DNA of 38,026 nucleotides from JAVEDQ01 sp035468175 (GCA_035468175.1 DATITC010000203.1:1-38026), one strand, 5' to 3'. Shown: positions 1-7,654, numbered from the stretch's first letter. The notes: generated from the letters alone by a model not told the origin. A program made the numbers and translations.

Positions 1-1
1 C

Positions 2-163
2 GACCCCATCCTCAGCCAACACCTCGCCAAAGCCCACGCCCGCGAACGCGCCCGAACCCAACGCCACCAGCCCAAACCTGCCCACCGGACCGGCCCCACC
101 AGCGACCCCTGGAACCCACCAGCCGACGGCGACGACACCGACACCACCGACTGCCCGTTCTGA
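2..163 (+). CDS. C-terminal end of an unidentified protein (partial)
   Basis: An open frame enters from the left edge and stops with TGA at 161-163, giving the last 53 residues of a protein. The visible part is hydrophilic, starting with an Ala/Arg/His-rich helical stretch (DPILSQHLAKAHARERART), then a Pro/Asp-rich tail ending DTTDCPF. Basic helices followed by an acidic, proline-rich end are common in actinobacterial DUF222/HNH-endonuclease-like proteins, but no catalytic motif lies inside the window, so that is only a guess. It converges on the PAS-PP2C gene with about 100 bp between the two stops, in which I see no clear terminator. Confidence 0.4.
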   Translation, partial: DPILSQHLAKAHARERARTQRHQPKPAHRTGPTSDPWNPPADGDDTDTTDCPF

Positions 164-267
164 TGGGAGCCACCCACGTGAACAGGACCGCCCCCGAAGC
201 CTCCGGATCGTGGTCAGGCCGGGCTGCACTCGCCTCCGACGAACGTCGCTGTGCAGCGCGGCGACCG

Positions 268-1437
268 TCAGCCCCCGTCCGGCACTCGCAGGACCACGAC
301 CGCGATATCGTCGCGCGCGTCCTGAGCCTGGAACGTCAGCACGTCGTCGAGCACCGCATCGACGAGCGTTGCGGCCGCCTCCCTCCCACGCCGGACCGCG
401 GCCAGCAGGCGTTCCTCCCCGTAGAACTCCTTGCCTCGACGACCTTCGGTGACTCCGTCGGTGTACAGCACGATGGCGTCTCCCGCCGCGAGCGAAACCG
501 TGCCGTTGCGCAGTTCCACCGCACGGATGGCGCCGAGCAGAGAACCGGAGGCGCCGACCTCCGCGATGTCACCGTTCGCACGGACCAGCAACGGGAGCGG
601 ATGTCCACCCGAGCTGACGGAGACCGAGCAGCCGCCGTCCTGCATCCGGAGCCGCAGCAGCACGGCGGTGCAAAAGCGGCCCGTTTCGTGGCCGAGCAGC
701 ACGTCGCTGAGCTCTCGGAGGACCTCGGACGGGTCGACCAGGCGGACCGCGGCCTCCCGGATCGTGTGTCTTGCCAGGGAGGTCACGATCGCCGCCTCCA
801 CGCCTTTGCCGGAGACGTCACCGAGAACGACGATCCAGTCCCCCGCCGCGATCGGGAAGAAGTCGTAGAAGTCTCCGCCGACCTCGTCGCCGGACCCCGC
901 CGGCCGATAGCCGGCCGCGACGTCCAGCCCCGGGATCCGTGGGGGCGCGGGTGGGATGAGGACGCGCTGCAGGGCGCGCGCCATCGCCGTGGCCCGGGCT
1001 TCCGACTCCTCCGCCCGCTGCTTGGCCCGGAGCAATTCCCGCTCGTACTCCCGCCGCTCCGTCGCATCGAAGACCGCGATACGCACGGTCCGGGGGGCAC
1101 CGGCCTCGTCCCGTTCGAGCACCGAGTTGATCAGCACCGGGACGCGCCGACCGTCCGGCCGTACGAGGTCGAGTGCGATGCCGCGGGCGCTGCCCTGCAT
1201 CTGCAGCATCGGCGCGTAGTGGGTCTCGTGGTAGATCCGACCACCGGCGGAGAGGATGTCCGCGAAGCTTCGCCGGTCGAGCAGGTCCTCGCGGCGGAAG
1301 CCGGTGAGGTCGAGGAACGTCTGGTTGACCCGCACGATGAGCCCGTCCGGCGTCGTCGACAGGTAGCCGCAGGGCGCCTGATCGTAGAGCTGCTCGGCGT
1401 CGTCCAGGCTCGACGGCGGTGCAGCGTGCTCGCTCAC
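268..1437 (-). CDS. PAS-PP2C (SpoIIE-type) phosphatase, RsbP-like
   Basis: A 389-residue cytoplasmic sensor phosphatase. Residues about 15-125 form a PAS domain (VNQTFLDLTGF, with the PAC-type end FDATERREYERE), followed by a coiled-coil linker (128-160) and a PP2C/SpoIIE domain (170-389). The metal-binding signatures are present: GGDFYD, GDVSGKGVEA, YTDGVTEG and DDIAVVV. In Bacillus, RsbP dephosphorylates the anti-anti-sigma factor RsbV under energy stress. Here the partner is inferred from the neighbour: the gene overlaps the upstream RsbQ-like hydrolase gene by four bases, as in the rsbQP operon. No anti-anti-sigma gene is in the window, so the substrate is unknown. The start is the ATG in that overlap, implying translational coupling. 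Confidence 0.9.
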   Translation of the reverse strand: MSEHAAPPSSLDDAEQLYDQAPCGYLSTTPDGLIVRVNQTFLDLTGFRREDLLDRRSFADILSAGGRIYHETHYAPMLQMQGSARGIALDLVRPDGRRVPVLINSVLERDEAGAPRTVRIAVFDATERREYERELLRAKQRAEESEARATAMARALQRVLIPPAPPRIPGLDVAAGYRPAGSGDEVGGDFYDFFPIAAGDWIVVLGDVSGKGVEAAIVTSLARHTIREAAVRLVDPSEVLRELSDVLLGHETGRFCTAVLLRLRMQDGGCSVSVSSGGHPLPLLVRANGDIAEVGASGSLLGAIRAVELRNGTVSLAAGDAIVLYTDGVTEGRRGKEFYGEERLLAAVRRGREAAATLVDAVLDDVLTFQAQDARDDIAVVVLRVPDGG

Positions 1438-2231
1438 GCGTCGAGGAATGCGGCGATCGCTTTCGCCGTGGCGTCCGGCGCGCTGAGGTTCGGGCAGTGG
1501 CCCGTGGCGTCGAGGACGACGAGGGAACTGTCCGGGATGGCCTCGGCCACGAAGGTCCCCACCTCCATCGGCGCGATCGCGTCCTTCCGGGACTGCAGGA
1601 CGAGCGTCGGCACGGCCACCCGCGCCAGGTCGGCACGGTTGTCCGAGAGGAACGTGACCCGGGCGAAGCGCCGAGCGATGGCCGGGTCGCTCCGGCAGAA
1701 GCTGTCAACGAGCTCCGCGGCCAACTCCGGTCGTTCCGGGTTGCCCATGATGACCGGGGCGAGTGCGCTGGACCAGCCCAGGTAGTTGCTCTCGAGCGAA
1801 CCCAGCAACTCCTCGATGTCCTCGGCCGAGAAGCCCCCGCGGTACCCCTCGTCGTCGATGTAGCGCGGGGACGGGCCGACCAGCACGAGCTTCGCGAAGC
1901 GCTCCGGCTCTGCCACGGCCGCCAGCACCCCGATCATCGCCGAGACCGAGTGTCCGACGAAGACCACGTCGTGCAGGTCCAACTCCCGGCAGATCCGAAG
2001 GACGTCGTCGGCGTAGCCGTGCAGCGACGAGTAGCGCTCGGGGTCGTAGGCAGAGGCGTCCGAGCGGCCGGCCCCGATGTGGTCGAACCGCAGCACCCGG
2101 AACTCGTCCTCGAAGCGGGGCGCGACGAACCGCCACATGTTCTGGTCGCAACCGAACCCGTGGGCGAACAGCAGTGGTTGCCCGTCCGGACGCCCGGAGA
2201 CCGTCACGTTGTGCCGGTCGAGGACGCTCAC
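1434..2231 (-). CDS. RsbQ-like alpha/beta hydrolase
   Basis: A 265-residue alpha/beta-fold hydrolase of the RsbQ/KAI2/D14 group. The visible triad is Ser95 in GHSVSA, Asp217 in SRKDAIAP and His245 in ATGHCPN; the oxyanion segment is AHGFGCDQNMWR and the family mark FDHIGAGRSD is present. RsbQ in Bacillus activates the PAS-containing phosphatase RsbP, probably by making or presenting a small hydrophobic ligand, and the following gene is a PAS-PP2C phosphatase overlapping by 4 bp. The GTG start is set by the spacing to a TAnnnT hexamer eight bases upstream, with no Shine-Dalgarno sequence, which suggests a leaderless mRNA. It is divergent from sdhC. Confidence 0.88.
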   Translation of the reverse strand: MSVLDRHNVTVSGRPDGQPLLFAHGFGCDQNMWRFVAPRFEDEFRVLRFDHIGAGRSDASAYDPERYSSLHGYADDVLRICRELDLHDVVFVGHSVSAMIGVLAAVAEPERFAKLVLVGPSPRYIDDEGYRGGFSAEDIEELLGSLESNYLGWSSALAPVIMGNPERPELAAELVDSFCRSDPAIARRFARVTFLSDNRADLARVAVPTLVLQSRKDAIAPMEVGTFVAEAIPDSSLVVLDATGHCPNLSAPDATAKAIAAFLDA

Positions 2232-2239
2232 GGACGCCG

Positions 2240-2245
2240 AGGCTA
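2240..2245 (-). promoter_or_regulatory. -10 element of rsbQ-like gene (leaderless type)
   Basis: TAGCCT on the minus strand, eight bases before the GTG of the RsbQ-like gene. The distance places the transcription start at or next to the start codon. No Shine-Dalgarno sequence lies in between. No convincing -35 is seen. Confidence 0.55.
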
Positions 2246-2344
2246 GTCGTCCTCGGCGGTCCGCGGCCAGGCTTCGACGTCCTCCCCGGCGCGGGTGACC
2301 GCCGATGAGACGAAGTAGACGATCTGCTCGCGCGATTCACCAGC

Positions 2345-2350
2345 TAACGT
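2345..2350 (+). promoter_or_regulatory. -10 element of sdhC (leaderless type)
   Basis: TAACGT, eight bases before the GTG at 2359. It is the mirror image of the rsbQ arrangement in the same 130-bp divergent region. It argues for the GTG start over the upstream ATG at 2305, which lacks both a Shine-Dalgarno sequence and family similarity for its extra 18 residues. Confidence 0.55.
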
Positions 2351-2358
2351 GGCATTTC

Positions 2359-3066
2359 GTGGCCAGCATTCAGCTTTCGCCGCCCCATCTGACCGGCGCT
2401 CGCGCGCTGTGGCACAGCACGATCGGCAAGAAGGCCATCGTCGCTGTCACCGGACTCGTCATGGTGCTGTGGCTCCTCGCGCACATGCTCGGAAACCTGA
2501 AGATCTTCTTCGGGCCGACCGACTTCGACAACTACGCGCACTGGCTCCGCACCATCGGCGAGCCGGTGCTGCACAACTCCTGGTTCCTGTGGATCCAGCG
2601 CGCCGTCCTGCTCGTGGTCCTGATCCTGCACATCGTCGGCTCGGCCCAGCTGTCGTGGCGTGACCTGCGGGCCCGTCCCGTCAAGTACACCGGGCGGCAG
2701 CGCTTCGAGGCGACGGTCACCACCCGGTACATGCGGACCGGCGGCGTCGTTCTCGGGCTGTTCATCGTGTGGCACGTGCTCAACCTGAGCGGCGGCGTCG
2801 CGGTCAAGCACTACGTCCGGCCGCACGCCTACCAGAACGTCGTCCAGGACTTCTCGGTGTGGTGGATGAACGTCATCTACATCGCGGCGATGGTGGCTCT
2901 CGGGCTGCACATCCACCACGGATTCGAGAGCGCGACCCGCTCGCTCGGGATCCACCGCCCGGGTCGCGCCCGCATCATCCGAGTAGTCGGCGACGCGCTG
3001 GCCCTGGCCATCTCGGTGGGCTTCATTCTGGTTCCGGTGGGCGTCATGACAGGACTGGTGGACTGA
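2359..3066 (+). CDS. sdhC: succinate dehydrogenase cytochrome b subunit
   Basis: A 235-residue integral membrane subunit with five hydrophobic segments (roughly residues 25-45, 70-90, 125-145, 170-190 and 210-232), the single-anchor form that binds two hemes. Conserved histidines sit in the membrane helices at LLAHMLGN, LHIVGSAQL, WHVLNLSG and LHIHHGF. It anchors the SdhA/SdhB catalytic pair to the inside of the membrane and passes electrons to or from menaquinone. First gene of sdhC-sdhA-sdhB; sdhA begins two bases after this stop. The GTG start is preferred to an ATG at 2305 because of the TAACGT hexamer eight bases upstream and because the family starts close to the segment LTGARALWHSTIGKKAI. 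Confidence 0.9.
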   Translation: MASIQLSPPHLTGARALWHSTIGKKAIVAVTGLVMVLWLLAHMLGNLKIFFGPTDFDNYAHWLRTIGEPVLHNSWFLWIQRAVLLVVLILHIVGSAQLSWRDLRARPVKYTGRQRFEATVTTRYMRTGGVVLGLFIVWHVLNLSGGVAVKHYVRPHAYQNVVQDFSVWWMNVIYIAAMVALGLHIHHGFESATRSLGIHRPGRARIIRVVGDALALAISVGFILVPVGVMTGLVD

Positions 3067-3067
3067 T

Positions 3068-5020
3068 ATGCCTCGCACCACGATGACCGACTTCAGCGTC
3101 GGCGCACCGATCATCGACACCAAGGCACCCGGCGGCCCGATCGGCGAGCGCTGGAACACCCGCAAATTCGAGGCCAAGCTGGTCAACCCCTCGAACCGGC
3201 GCAAGCACCGCGTGATCGTGGTCGGGACCGGCCTGGCCGGCGGCTCGGCCGGGGCCACCCTCGCCGAACAGGGCTACGAGGTCATCCAGTTCTGCTTCCA
3301 GGACTCGCCGCGGCGAGCCCACTCGGTGGCAGCCCAGGGCGGCATCAACGCGGCGAAGAACTACCGGAACGACGGGGACTCGGTCTACCGGCTGTTCTAC
3401 GACACCGTGAAGGGCGGCGACTTCCGCTCTCGCGAGTCCAATGTCCACCGGCTCGCCGAGGTCTCCCTGCAGATCATCGACCAGTGCGTCGCCCAGGGCG
3501 TGCCGTTCGCCCGCGAGTACGGCGGGCTGCTCGACACCCGGTCCTTTGGCGGCGTGCAGGTGCAGCGCACCTTCTACGCCCGGGGCCAGACGGGCCAGCA
3601 GCTGTTGCTCGGCGCCTACCAGGCGCTCGAACGGCAGATCGACCAAGGCAACATCGAACTGCACGCCCGCACCGAGATGCTCGACCTAATCGTGATCGAT
3701 GGGCGCGCCCGCGGGATCGTGGCGCGTGACCTCACGTCCGGCAAGGTCACGACCTACCTGGCCGACGCCGTCGTGCTCGCCACTGGCGGCTACGGCAACG
3801 TCTTCTACCTCTCGACCAACGCCAAGGGCTCGAACGCCACCGCCATCTGGCGCGCGCACAAGCGCGGTGCCTACCTGGCGAACCCGTGCTTCACGCAGAT
3901 CCACCCGACCTGCATCCCGCAGTCCGGCGAGCACCAGTCGAAGCTCACGTTGATGAGCGAGTCGCTGCGCAACGACGGACGCATCTGGGTCCCGAAGAAG
4001 TCCGGCGACGAACGGCCACCGGACCAGATCCCGGAGAACGAGCGGGACTACTACCTCGAGCGGATGTATCCGAGCTTCGGCAACCTGGTCCCCCGTGACA
4101 TCGCGTCCCGGGCGGCGAAGAACCAGTGCGACGCCGGCAACGGTGTCGGCCCGGGTGGGCTCGGCGTGTACCTCGACTTCGCCGACGCCATCGGCCGGAT
4201 GGGTCAGGAAGCCGTGGCGGCCAAGTACGGCAACTTGTTCGACATGTACCAGCGGATCACGGCGGAGAACCCGTACGAGGTTCCGATGCGCATCTATCCG
4301 GCGATCCATTACACGATGGGTGGGCTCTGGGTCGACTACGACCTGCAGACAACCATCCCGGGGCTGTTCGCGATCGGCGAGGCGAACTTCTCTGACCACG
4401 GCGCGAACCGCCTCGGCGCCTCGGCGCTGATGCAGGGTCTGGCCGACGGTTACTTCGTGCTCCCCGCGACCCTGAACGACTACCTGGGGCAGGGGAAGCT
4501 GGACGAGGTCGACCCGGAGCACAGCGTCATCACCGAGGTCCAGAGCGGAGTGCACGAACGGCTGGACCGGTTGCTGTCCATCAACGGGGACCGGACCGCC
4601 GACTCGTTCCACCGCGAGCTCGGCAAGCTGCTCTGGGACAACTGCGGCATGTCGCGCAACGAGGGCGACCTGCGGAAGGCGCTGGACCGCATCCCCGAGC
4701 TGCGCGAGGAGTTCTGGCGCTCGGTCAAGGTGCCCGGGTCCGGCTACGCCCTGAACCAGCAGCTCGAGAAGGCCAACCGGGTCGCCGACTTCCTCGAGTT
4801 CGGTGAGCTCATGACCCTCGACTCGCTCGTCCGCGAGGAGTCGTGCGGCGGTCACTTCCGCGAGGAACACGAGACCGACGACGGCGAGGCCGCACGCGAC
4901 GACGAGCACTTCAGCCACGTCTCCGCGTGGGAGTACTGCGGGCAGGACACGCCCCCGGTACTCCACAAGGAAGCCCTGGAATTCGAGTACGTCCACCCGA
5001 CGCAGCGGAGCTATGCATGA
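3068..5020 (+). CDS. sdhA: succinate dehydrogenase/fumarate reductase flavoprotein subunit
   Basis: A 650-residue flavoprotein that oxidises succinate to fumarate, or the reverse, in the TCA cycle. Visible motifs: the Rossmann FAD site VVGTGLAGGSAG (about 51-62); the covalent FAD histidine region RAHSVAAQGGINAAK (His85); the active-site segment FTQIHPTCIP; YPAIHYTMGGLWVD, which carries substrate-binding residues; and NRLGASALMQG near the FAD. The length suits the group paired with a five-helix diheme anchor. It lies between sdhC (2-bp gap) and sdhB, clearly in one operon. The start ATG is followed in frame by a second ATG five codons later, which could also serve. Confidence 0.96.
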   Translation: MPRTTMTDFSVGAPIIDTKAPGGPIGERWNTRKFEAKLVNPSNRRKHRVIVVGTGLAGGSAGATLAEQGYEVIQFCFQDSPRRAHSVAAQGGINAAKNYRNDGDSVYRLFYDTVKGGDFRSRESNVHRLAEVSLQIIDQCVAQGVPFAREYGGLLDTRSFGGVQVQRTFYARGQTGQQLLLGAYQALERQIDQGNIELHARTEMLDLIVIDGRARGIVARDLTSGKVTTYLADAVVLATGGYGNVFYLSTNAKGSNATAIWRAHKRGAYLANPCFTQIHPTCIPQSGEHQSKLTLMSESLRNDGRIWVPKKSGDERPPDQIPENERDYYLERMYPSFGNLVPRDIASRAAKNQCDAGNGVGPGGLGVYLDFADAIGRMGQEAVAAKYGNLFDMYQRITAENPYEVPMRIYPAIHYTMGGLWVDYDLQTTIPGLFAIGEANFSDHGANRLGASALMQGLADGYFVLPATLNDYLGQGKLDEVDPEHSVITEVQSGVHERLDRLLSINGDRTADSFHRELGKLLWDNCGMSRNEGDLRKALDRIPELREEFWRSVKVPGSGYALNQQLEKANRVADFLEFGELMTLDSLVREESCGGHFREEHETDDGEAARDDEHFSHVSAWEYCGQDTPPVLHKEALEFEYVHPTQRSYA

Positions 5021-5033
5021 ATTGGAGCTGTGC

Positions 5034-5786
5034 GTGAACATCACTGTCCGGGTCTGGCGACAGGAGGGTCCGGACGCTCCGGGCTCGATGGTCGACTACA
5101 CGGTCGACGACGTCACCGAGGACATGTCGTTCCTCGAGATGCTCGACGTCCTCAACGAGAAGCTCATCCTGTCCGACCAGGACCCGATCTCCTACGATCA
5201 CGACTGCCGTGAAGGCATCTGTGGGTCCTGCGGCATGATCATCGACGGTCGCGCGCACGGGCCGGTGAAGACGACGGTCTGCCAGTTGCACATGCGCGAG
5301 TTCTCCGACGGCGACACCATCGAGGTCGAACCGTGGCGGGCCGGGCCGTTCAAGATTCTGAAGGACCTCGTCGTCGACCGCACCGCGATGGACCGGATCA
5401 TTCAGTCCGGCGGCTACATCTCGACCTCGACCGGGTCGGCCCCGGACGCGCACGCCGTGCCGGTGCCGAAGGCTGCGGCCGACCTGGCGTTCGAGAACGC
5501 GGCCTGCATCTCCTGCGGCGCCTGCATTGCGGCCTGCCCCAACGGCGCAGCGATGCTGTTCACGGCCGCCAAGGTGGCCCACTTGAACGTGCTCCCACAG
5601 GGCCAGCCTGAGCGCGAGTCGCGGGTGCTGCGCATGGTAAACGCCATGGACGACGAGGGCTTCGGCGGCTGCACCAACGTCGGCGAGTGCGTCGACGCCT
5701 GCCCGAAGGGAATCCCCTTCGACAGCATCGTCAGCATGAACCGCGAGTACCTGCGAGCGTTGCGCGGCGGACGCGGCAACTCCTGA
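5034..5786 (+). CDS. sdhB: succinate dehydrogenase/fumarate reductase iron-sulfur subunit
   Basis: A 250-residue iron-sulfur subunit that relays electrons from SdhA to SdhC. The N-terminal 2Fe-2S ferredoxin domain has CREGICGSCG plus a downstream Cys (Cys58, 63, 66, 83). The C-terminal domain has CISCGACIAACPNGA and CTNVGECVDACPKGIP, giving the 4Fe-4S and 3Fe-4S ligands. The start is a choice: an ATG at 5013 overlaps the end of sdhA by 8 bp, but the GTG at 5034 has GGAG six bases upstream and begins exactly at the first beta strand (NITVRVWRQ), so I use it. Last gene of the sdhCAB operon. Confidence 0.94.
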   Translation: MNITVRVWRQEGPDAPGSMVDYTVDDVTEDMSFLEMLDVLNEKLILSDQDPISYDHDCREGICGSCGMIIDGRAHGPVKTTVCQLHMREFSDGDTIEVEPWRAGPFKILKDLVVDRTAMDRIIQSGGYISTSTGSAPDAHAVPVPKAAADLAFENAACISCGACIAACPNGAAMLFTAAKVAHLNVLPQGQPERESRVLRMVNAMDDEGFGGCTNVGECVDACPKGIPFDSIVSMNREYLRALRGGRGNS

Positions 5787-5796
5787 CCGAGCCCAG

Positions 5797-5802
5797 TAGG
5801 TT
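5797..5802 (+). promoter_or_regulatory. -10 element of alpha/beta hydrolase (leaderless type)
   Basis: TAGGTT just after the sdhB stop, seven bases before the ATG at 5810. It suggests the hydrolase has its own leaderless start in addition to any read-through from the sdh operon. Confidence 0.45.
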
Positions 5803-5809
5803 CGCGCCC

Positions 5810-6637
5810 ATGGTGACGACCGCGGCCGGAACAGCCGCGCCGAAGATCGCCCCCACCGTCAGCGGTTATGTCGACCTCGGCGAGCTGCACATGTACTACG
5901 AGCGCTACGGCTCGGAGCGTGCCGGTGCCGCTCGGCCGCTCGTGCTCCTGCACGGTGGCATGCTGACGATCGAGCTCAACTTCGCCGGCCTGATCCCCAC
6001 CCTCGCCGAGCGCCGTCAGGTGATCGGCGTGGAGATGCAGGGGCACGGTCGTACGAACGACATCGACCGGTCGATCACCCCGGCGGCCCTCGCCGGTGAC
6101 ATCGTCGCCCTGCTGGACCACCTGGGGATCGAGCGGGCCGACGTCCTCGGGCACAGCATGGGGGCGGCGGTAGCGCTGGAGCTGGCGGTGACCCACCCGG
6201 AGCGAGTCGGAGCGGTCGTCGCCGCCAGCGCCTCGGTCCGCCCGGACGGCATGCACGAGGACCTGACCGACCCAGCGAAGCAGGCCACCTCCCCTCGCAT
6301 GCCGACGCAGCAGGACTTCGAAGCCTTCGTCGAGGCCTACACCCTGCTCTCGCCGCATCCGGAGCACTTCCACGAGTTCCTGGCGGCCCTGTCAGCGTCC
6401 AACCAGGACCTCCGGGGCTGGTCCGACGAGCAGCTGGCCGACATCACCGCTCCGGTGCTGCACGTCCTGGGCGATCGGGACTTCACCACGATCGAACACG
6501 CCGCCTTGATGCAGCACCTGATCCCGAGCTCACAGCTCGCCGTCCTGCCGGACACCACGCACATGCAGGTGACGCGACGGGTGGACCTGCTGCTGCCGAT
6601 CCTCGCGCGCTTCTTGAATGAGCAGAGCCCCGGCTGA
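5810..6637 (+). CDS. alpha/beta hydrolase
   Basis: A 275-residue hydrolase with the complete fold: LLHGGML oxyanion loop, nucleophile Ser116 in LGHSMGAA, acid in LGDRDF (Asp222 or Asp224) and His251 in DTTHMQV. It has no signal peptide, so it is cytoplasmic. Substrate is unknown; the closest general classes are small esterases and haloperoxidase-like or epoxide-hydrolase-like enzymes. It starts 23 bp after sdhB. The frame extends upstream into sdhB, but the ATG at 5810 fits the family length and the TAGGTT hexamer seven bases before it; a GTG one codon later is also possible. It is not obviously linked to respiration. Confidence 0.85.
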   Translation: MVTTAAGTAAPKIAPTVSGYVDLGELHMYYERYGSERAGAARPLVLLHGGMLTIELNFAGLIPTLAERRQVIGVEMQGHGRTNDIDRSITPAALAGDIVALLDHLGIERADVLGHSMGAAVALELAVTHPERVGAVVAASASVRPDGMHEDLTDPAKQATSPRMPTQQDFEAFVEAYTLLSPHPEHFHEFLAALSASNQDLRGWSDEQLADITAPVLHVLGDRDFTTIEHAALMQHLIPSSQLAVLPDTTHMQVTRRVDLLLPILARFLNEQSPG

Positions 6638-6651
6638 TCGATCGGCTCCCC

Positions 6652-6687
6652 GCCTGACGGCTCTTCCGCTCCGGGCCTGACGGCTCT
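6652..6687 (+). repeat. 13-bp direct repeat ahead of the CBS gene
   Basis: GCCTGACGGCTCT occurs exactly at 6652-6664 and again at 6675-6687, a 23-bp period (about two helical turns). The second copy runs into the TAGTCT hexamer of the CBS-domain gene. This is the size and placement expected for a tandem activator site. Confidence 0.5.
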
Positions 6688-6692
6688 AGTCT
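6687..6692 (+). promoter_or_regulatory. -10 element of CBS-domain gene (leaderless type)
   Basis: TAGTCT, seven bases before the GTG at 6700, with no Shine-Dalgarno sequence in between. Confidence 0.5.
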
Positions 6693-6699
6693 TCGTCGG

Positions 6700-7134
6700 G
6701 TGCGGATCTCGGATGTCCTGCAGAGCAAGGGACCGAACGTGACGACCCTGGACGCGGGGGCGACCGTTCGGGATCTCGTCGAGGTCCTCGGCGAGCGCCG
6801 GATCGGGGCGGTGATCGTCTCCTCCAGCGACCGCTCGCTCGCCGGCATGGTGAGCGAGCGCGACGTGGTCCGGCAGCTACAGCTGCAGGCCGATCGGCTC
6901 CTGGACCAACCAGTCGCCAGCATCATGACCGCCGATGTCGTCGTCTGCGCGTCGCGTGACTCGGTGGACACCGTGCTGCAGCTGATGACCGAACGGAGGA
7001 TCCGGCACGTACCCGTTGTCGACGACGGCGAGATCGTCGGGATCGTGAGCATCGGTGACCTGGTGAAGAGCCGTATCGACGAACTGCGCCTCGAGCGCGA
7101 CCAGCTCACCAACTACATCAGCGGGTCCGCCTGA
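6700..7134 (+). CDS. tandem CBS-domain protein
   Basis: A 144-residue protein made almost only of a CBS pair (Bateman module): repeat one about residues 7-60 (IGAVIVSSSDRSLAGMVSER) and repeat two about 72-125 (RRIRHVPVVDDGEIVGIVSI). The short C-terminal helix (RIDELRLERDQL) is typical of stand-alone CBS proteins. Such proteins bind adenine nucleotides or related ligands and act as energy or redox sensors through partner proteins; no partner is evident here. The GTG start lacks a Shine-Dalgarno sequence but follows a TAGTCT hexamer by seven bases. It converges on a small minus-strand gene. Confidence 0.88.
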   Translation: MRISDVLQSKGPNVTTLDAGATVRDLVEVLGERRIGAVIVSSSDRSLAGMVSERDVVRQLQLQADRLLDQPVASIMTADVVVCASRDSVDTVLQLMTERRIRHVPVVDDGEIVGIVSIGDLVKSRIDELRLERDQLTNYISGSA

Positions 7135-7138
7135 ACGA

Positions 7139-7161
7139 CCCGCGGGCGTGACCTGCGCGGG
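7139..7161. terminator. hairpin between convergent genes
   Basis: CCCGCG (7139-7144) pairs with CGCGGG (7156-7161) across an 11-nt loop, and flanking GACCC/GGGTC (7137-7141 and 7166-7170) can form an alternative longer stem. It fills the 38-bp gap between the CBS gene and the convergent small gene, so it probably terminates both. Confidence 0.45.
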
Positions 7162-7172
7162 GGCCGGGTCGC

Positions 7173-7313
7173 CTACTTCTTGGGTCGGGCGCCCGTGTGG
7201 TTGACGGTTTCAAGCATCGGTGCCGCCGTCGGCGCGGGGACGCCCTTGTGCTTCTTGTTCTGTTCCTGCTTGGGCTTCCGGTCTTCTCGTCCGCCCTTGT
7301 TCTTTCCAGACAT
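7173..7313 (-). CDS. small Lys-rich hypothetical protein, 46 aa
   Basis: A 46-residue, strongly basic protein: MSGKNKGGREDRKPKQEQ, then NKKHKGVPAPTAAPMLETVN, ending GARPKK. The ATG at 7313 has AAGGAG six bases upstream, which is better placed than the in-frame ATG at 7319 that touches that Shine-Dalgarno sequence. It has no Cys and no membrane segment, and its low complexity suggests disorder or nucleic-acid binding. I recall similar short Lys-rich hypothetical proteins in actinomycetes but can assign no function. The good start site, family-like N-terminus and tight convergence with the CBS gene argue that it is real. Confidence 0.7.
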   Translation of the reverse strand: MSGKNKGGREDRKPKQEQNKKHKGVPAPTAAPMLETVNHTGARPKK

Positions 7314-7355
7314 CAACATCTCCTTGTTCGCGACCGACGTGGACGGTCACCTGCG

Positions 7356-7375
7356 GCCCGGAGGGAACTCCGGGC
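7356..7375. other. strong stem-loop in a 337-bp gap (7314-7650)
   Basis: GCCCGGAG (7356-7363) and CTCCGGGC (7368-7375) form a perfect 8-bp stem closing the tetraloop GGAA, a GNRA-type loop if transcribed left to right. It lies 43 bp upstream of the Lys-rich gene on the minus strand. The rest of the 7314-7650 gap holds a possible -10 (TAGACT, 7474-7479) for the downstream plus-strand genes and a 21-codon ORF at 7589-7654; otherwise I see nothing there. Confidence 0.4.
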
Positions 7376-7588
7376 GACAACCGGCGTGCAGACCCTCCAA
7401 GGGCGCCGTCTTCATGTCGGGAGTCGTACCGACCTCTAGGAGTATGCGCCTGCTTCGCTGTTCGGTCGCGGCGTAGACTCGGGAAGCTGGTTCCAAGCCG
7501 GCCCGGACCGGAAGCGCCGCGCCCCGCCGCGCTCCGCGAGCATCAGCTCACGCCGGGCATCCCGGGAACTCCCTCTGCGGAGAATCCC

Positions 7589-7654
7589 ATGATCGTTCAG
7601 CCACCGCCCCGAGGCCTAGACCTGCACGGTGCCTCCCGACCGGTGATGACGTGA
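7589..7654 (+). CDS. 21-aa leader ORF overlapping the next start
   Basis: ATG at 7589 with GGAG exactly six bases upstream (7579-7582), 21 codons, and stop TGA at 7652-7654 overlapping the GTG of the Cys-rich gene (GTGA). The peptide begins MIVQPPPRGLDLHG. The Cys-rich gene has no Shine-Dalgarno sequence of its own, so this small ORF may deliver ribosomes to it by stop-restart coupling. The three-proline run could slow ribosomes. It may be a real peptide or only a coupling device. Confidence 0.4.
   Translation: MIVQPPPRGLDLHGASRPVMT

Noticed and set aside
163..1785. 540-codon plus-strand frame opposite the PAS-PP2C gene
   Set aside because: It is antisense to two recognisable genes, Arg/Asp-rich and without any domain; a high-GC shadow frame.
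3686..5044. 452-codon minus-strand frame opposite sdhA
   Set aside because: Val/Arg-rich antisense of a highly conserved gene with no family motif.
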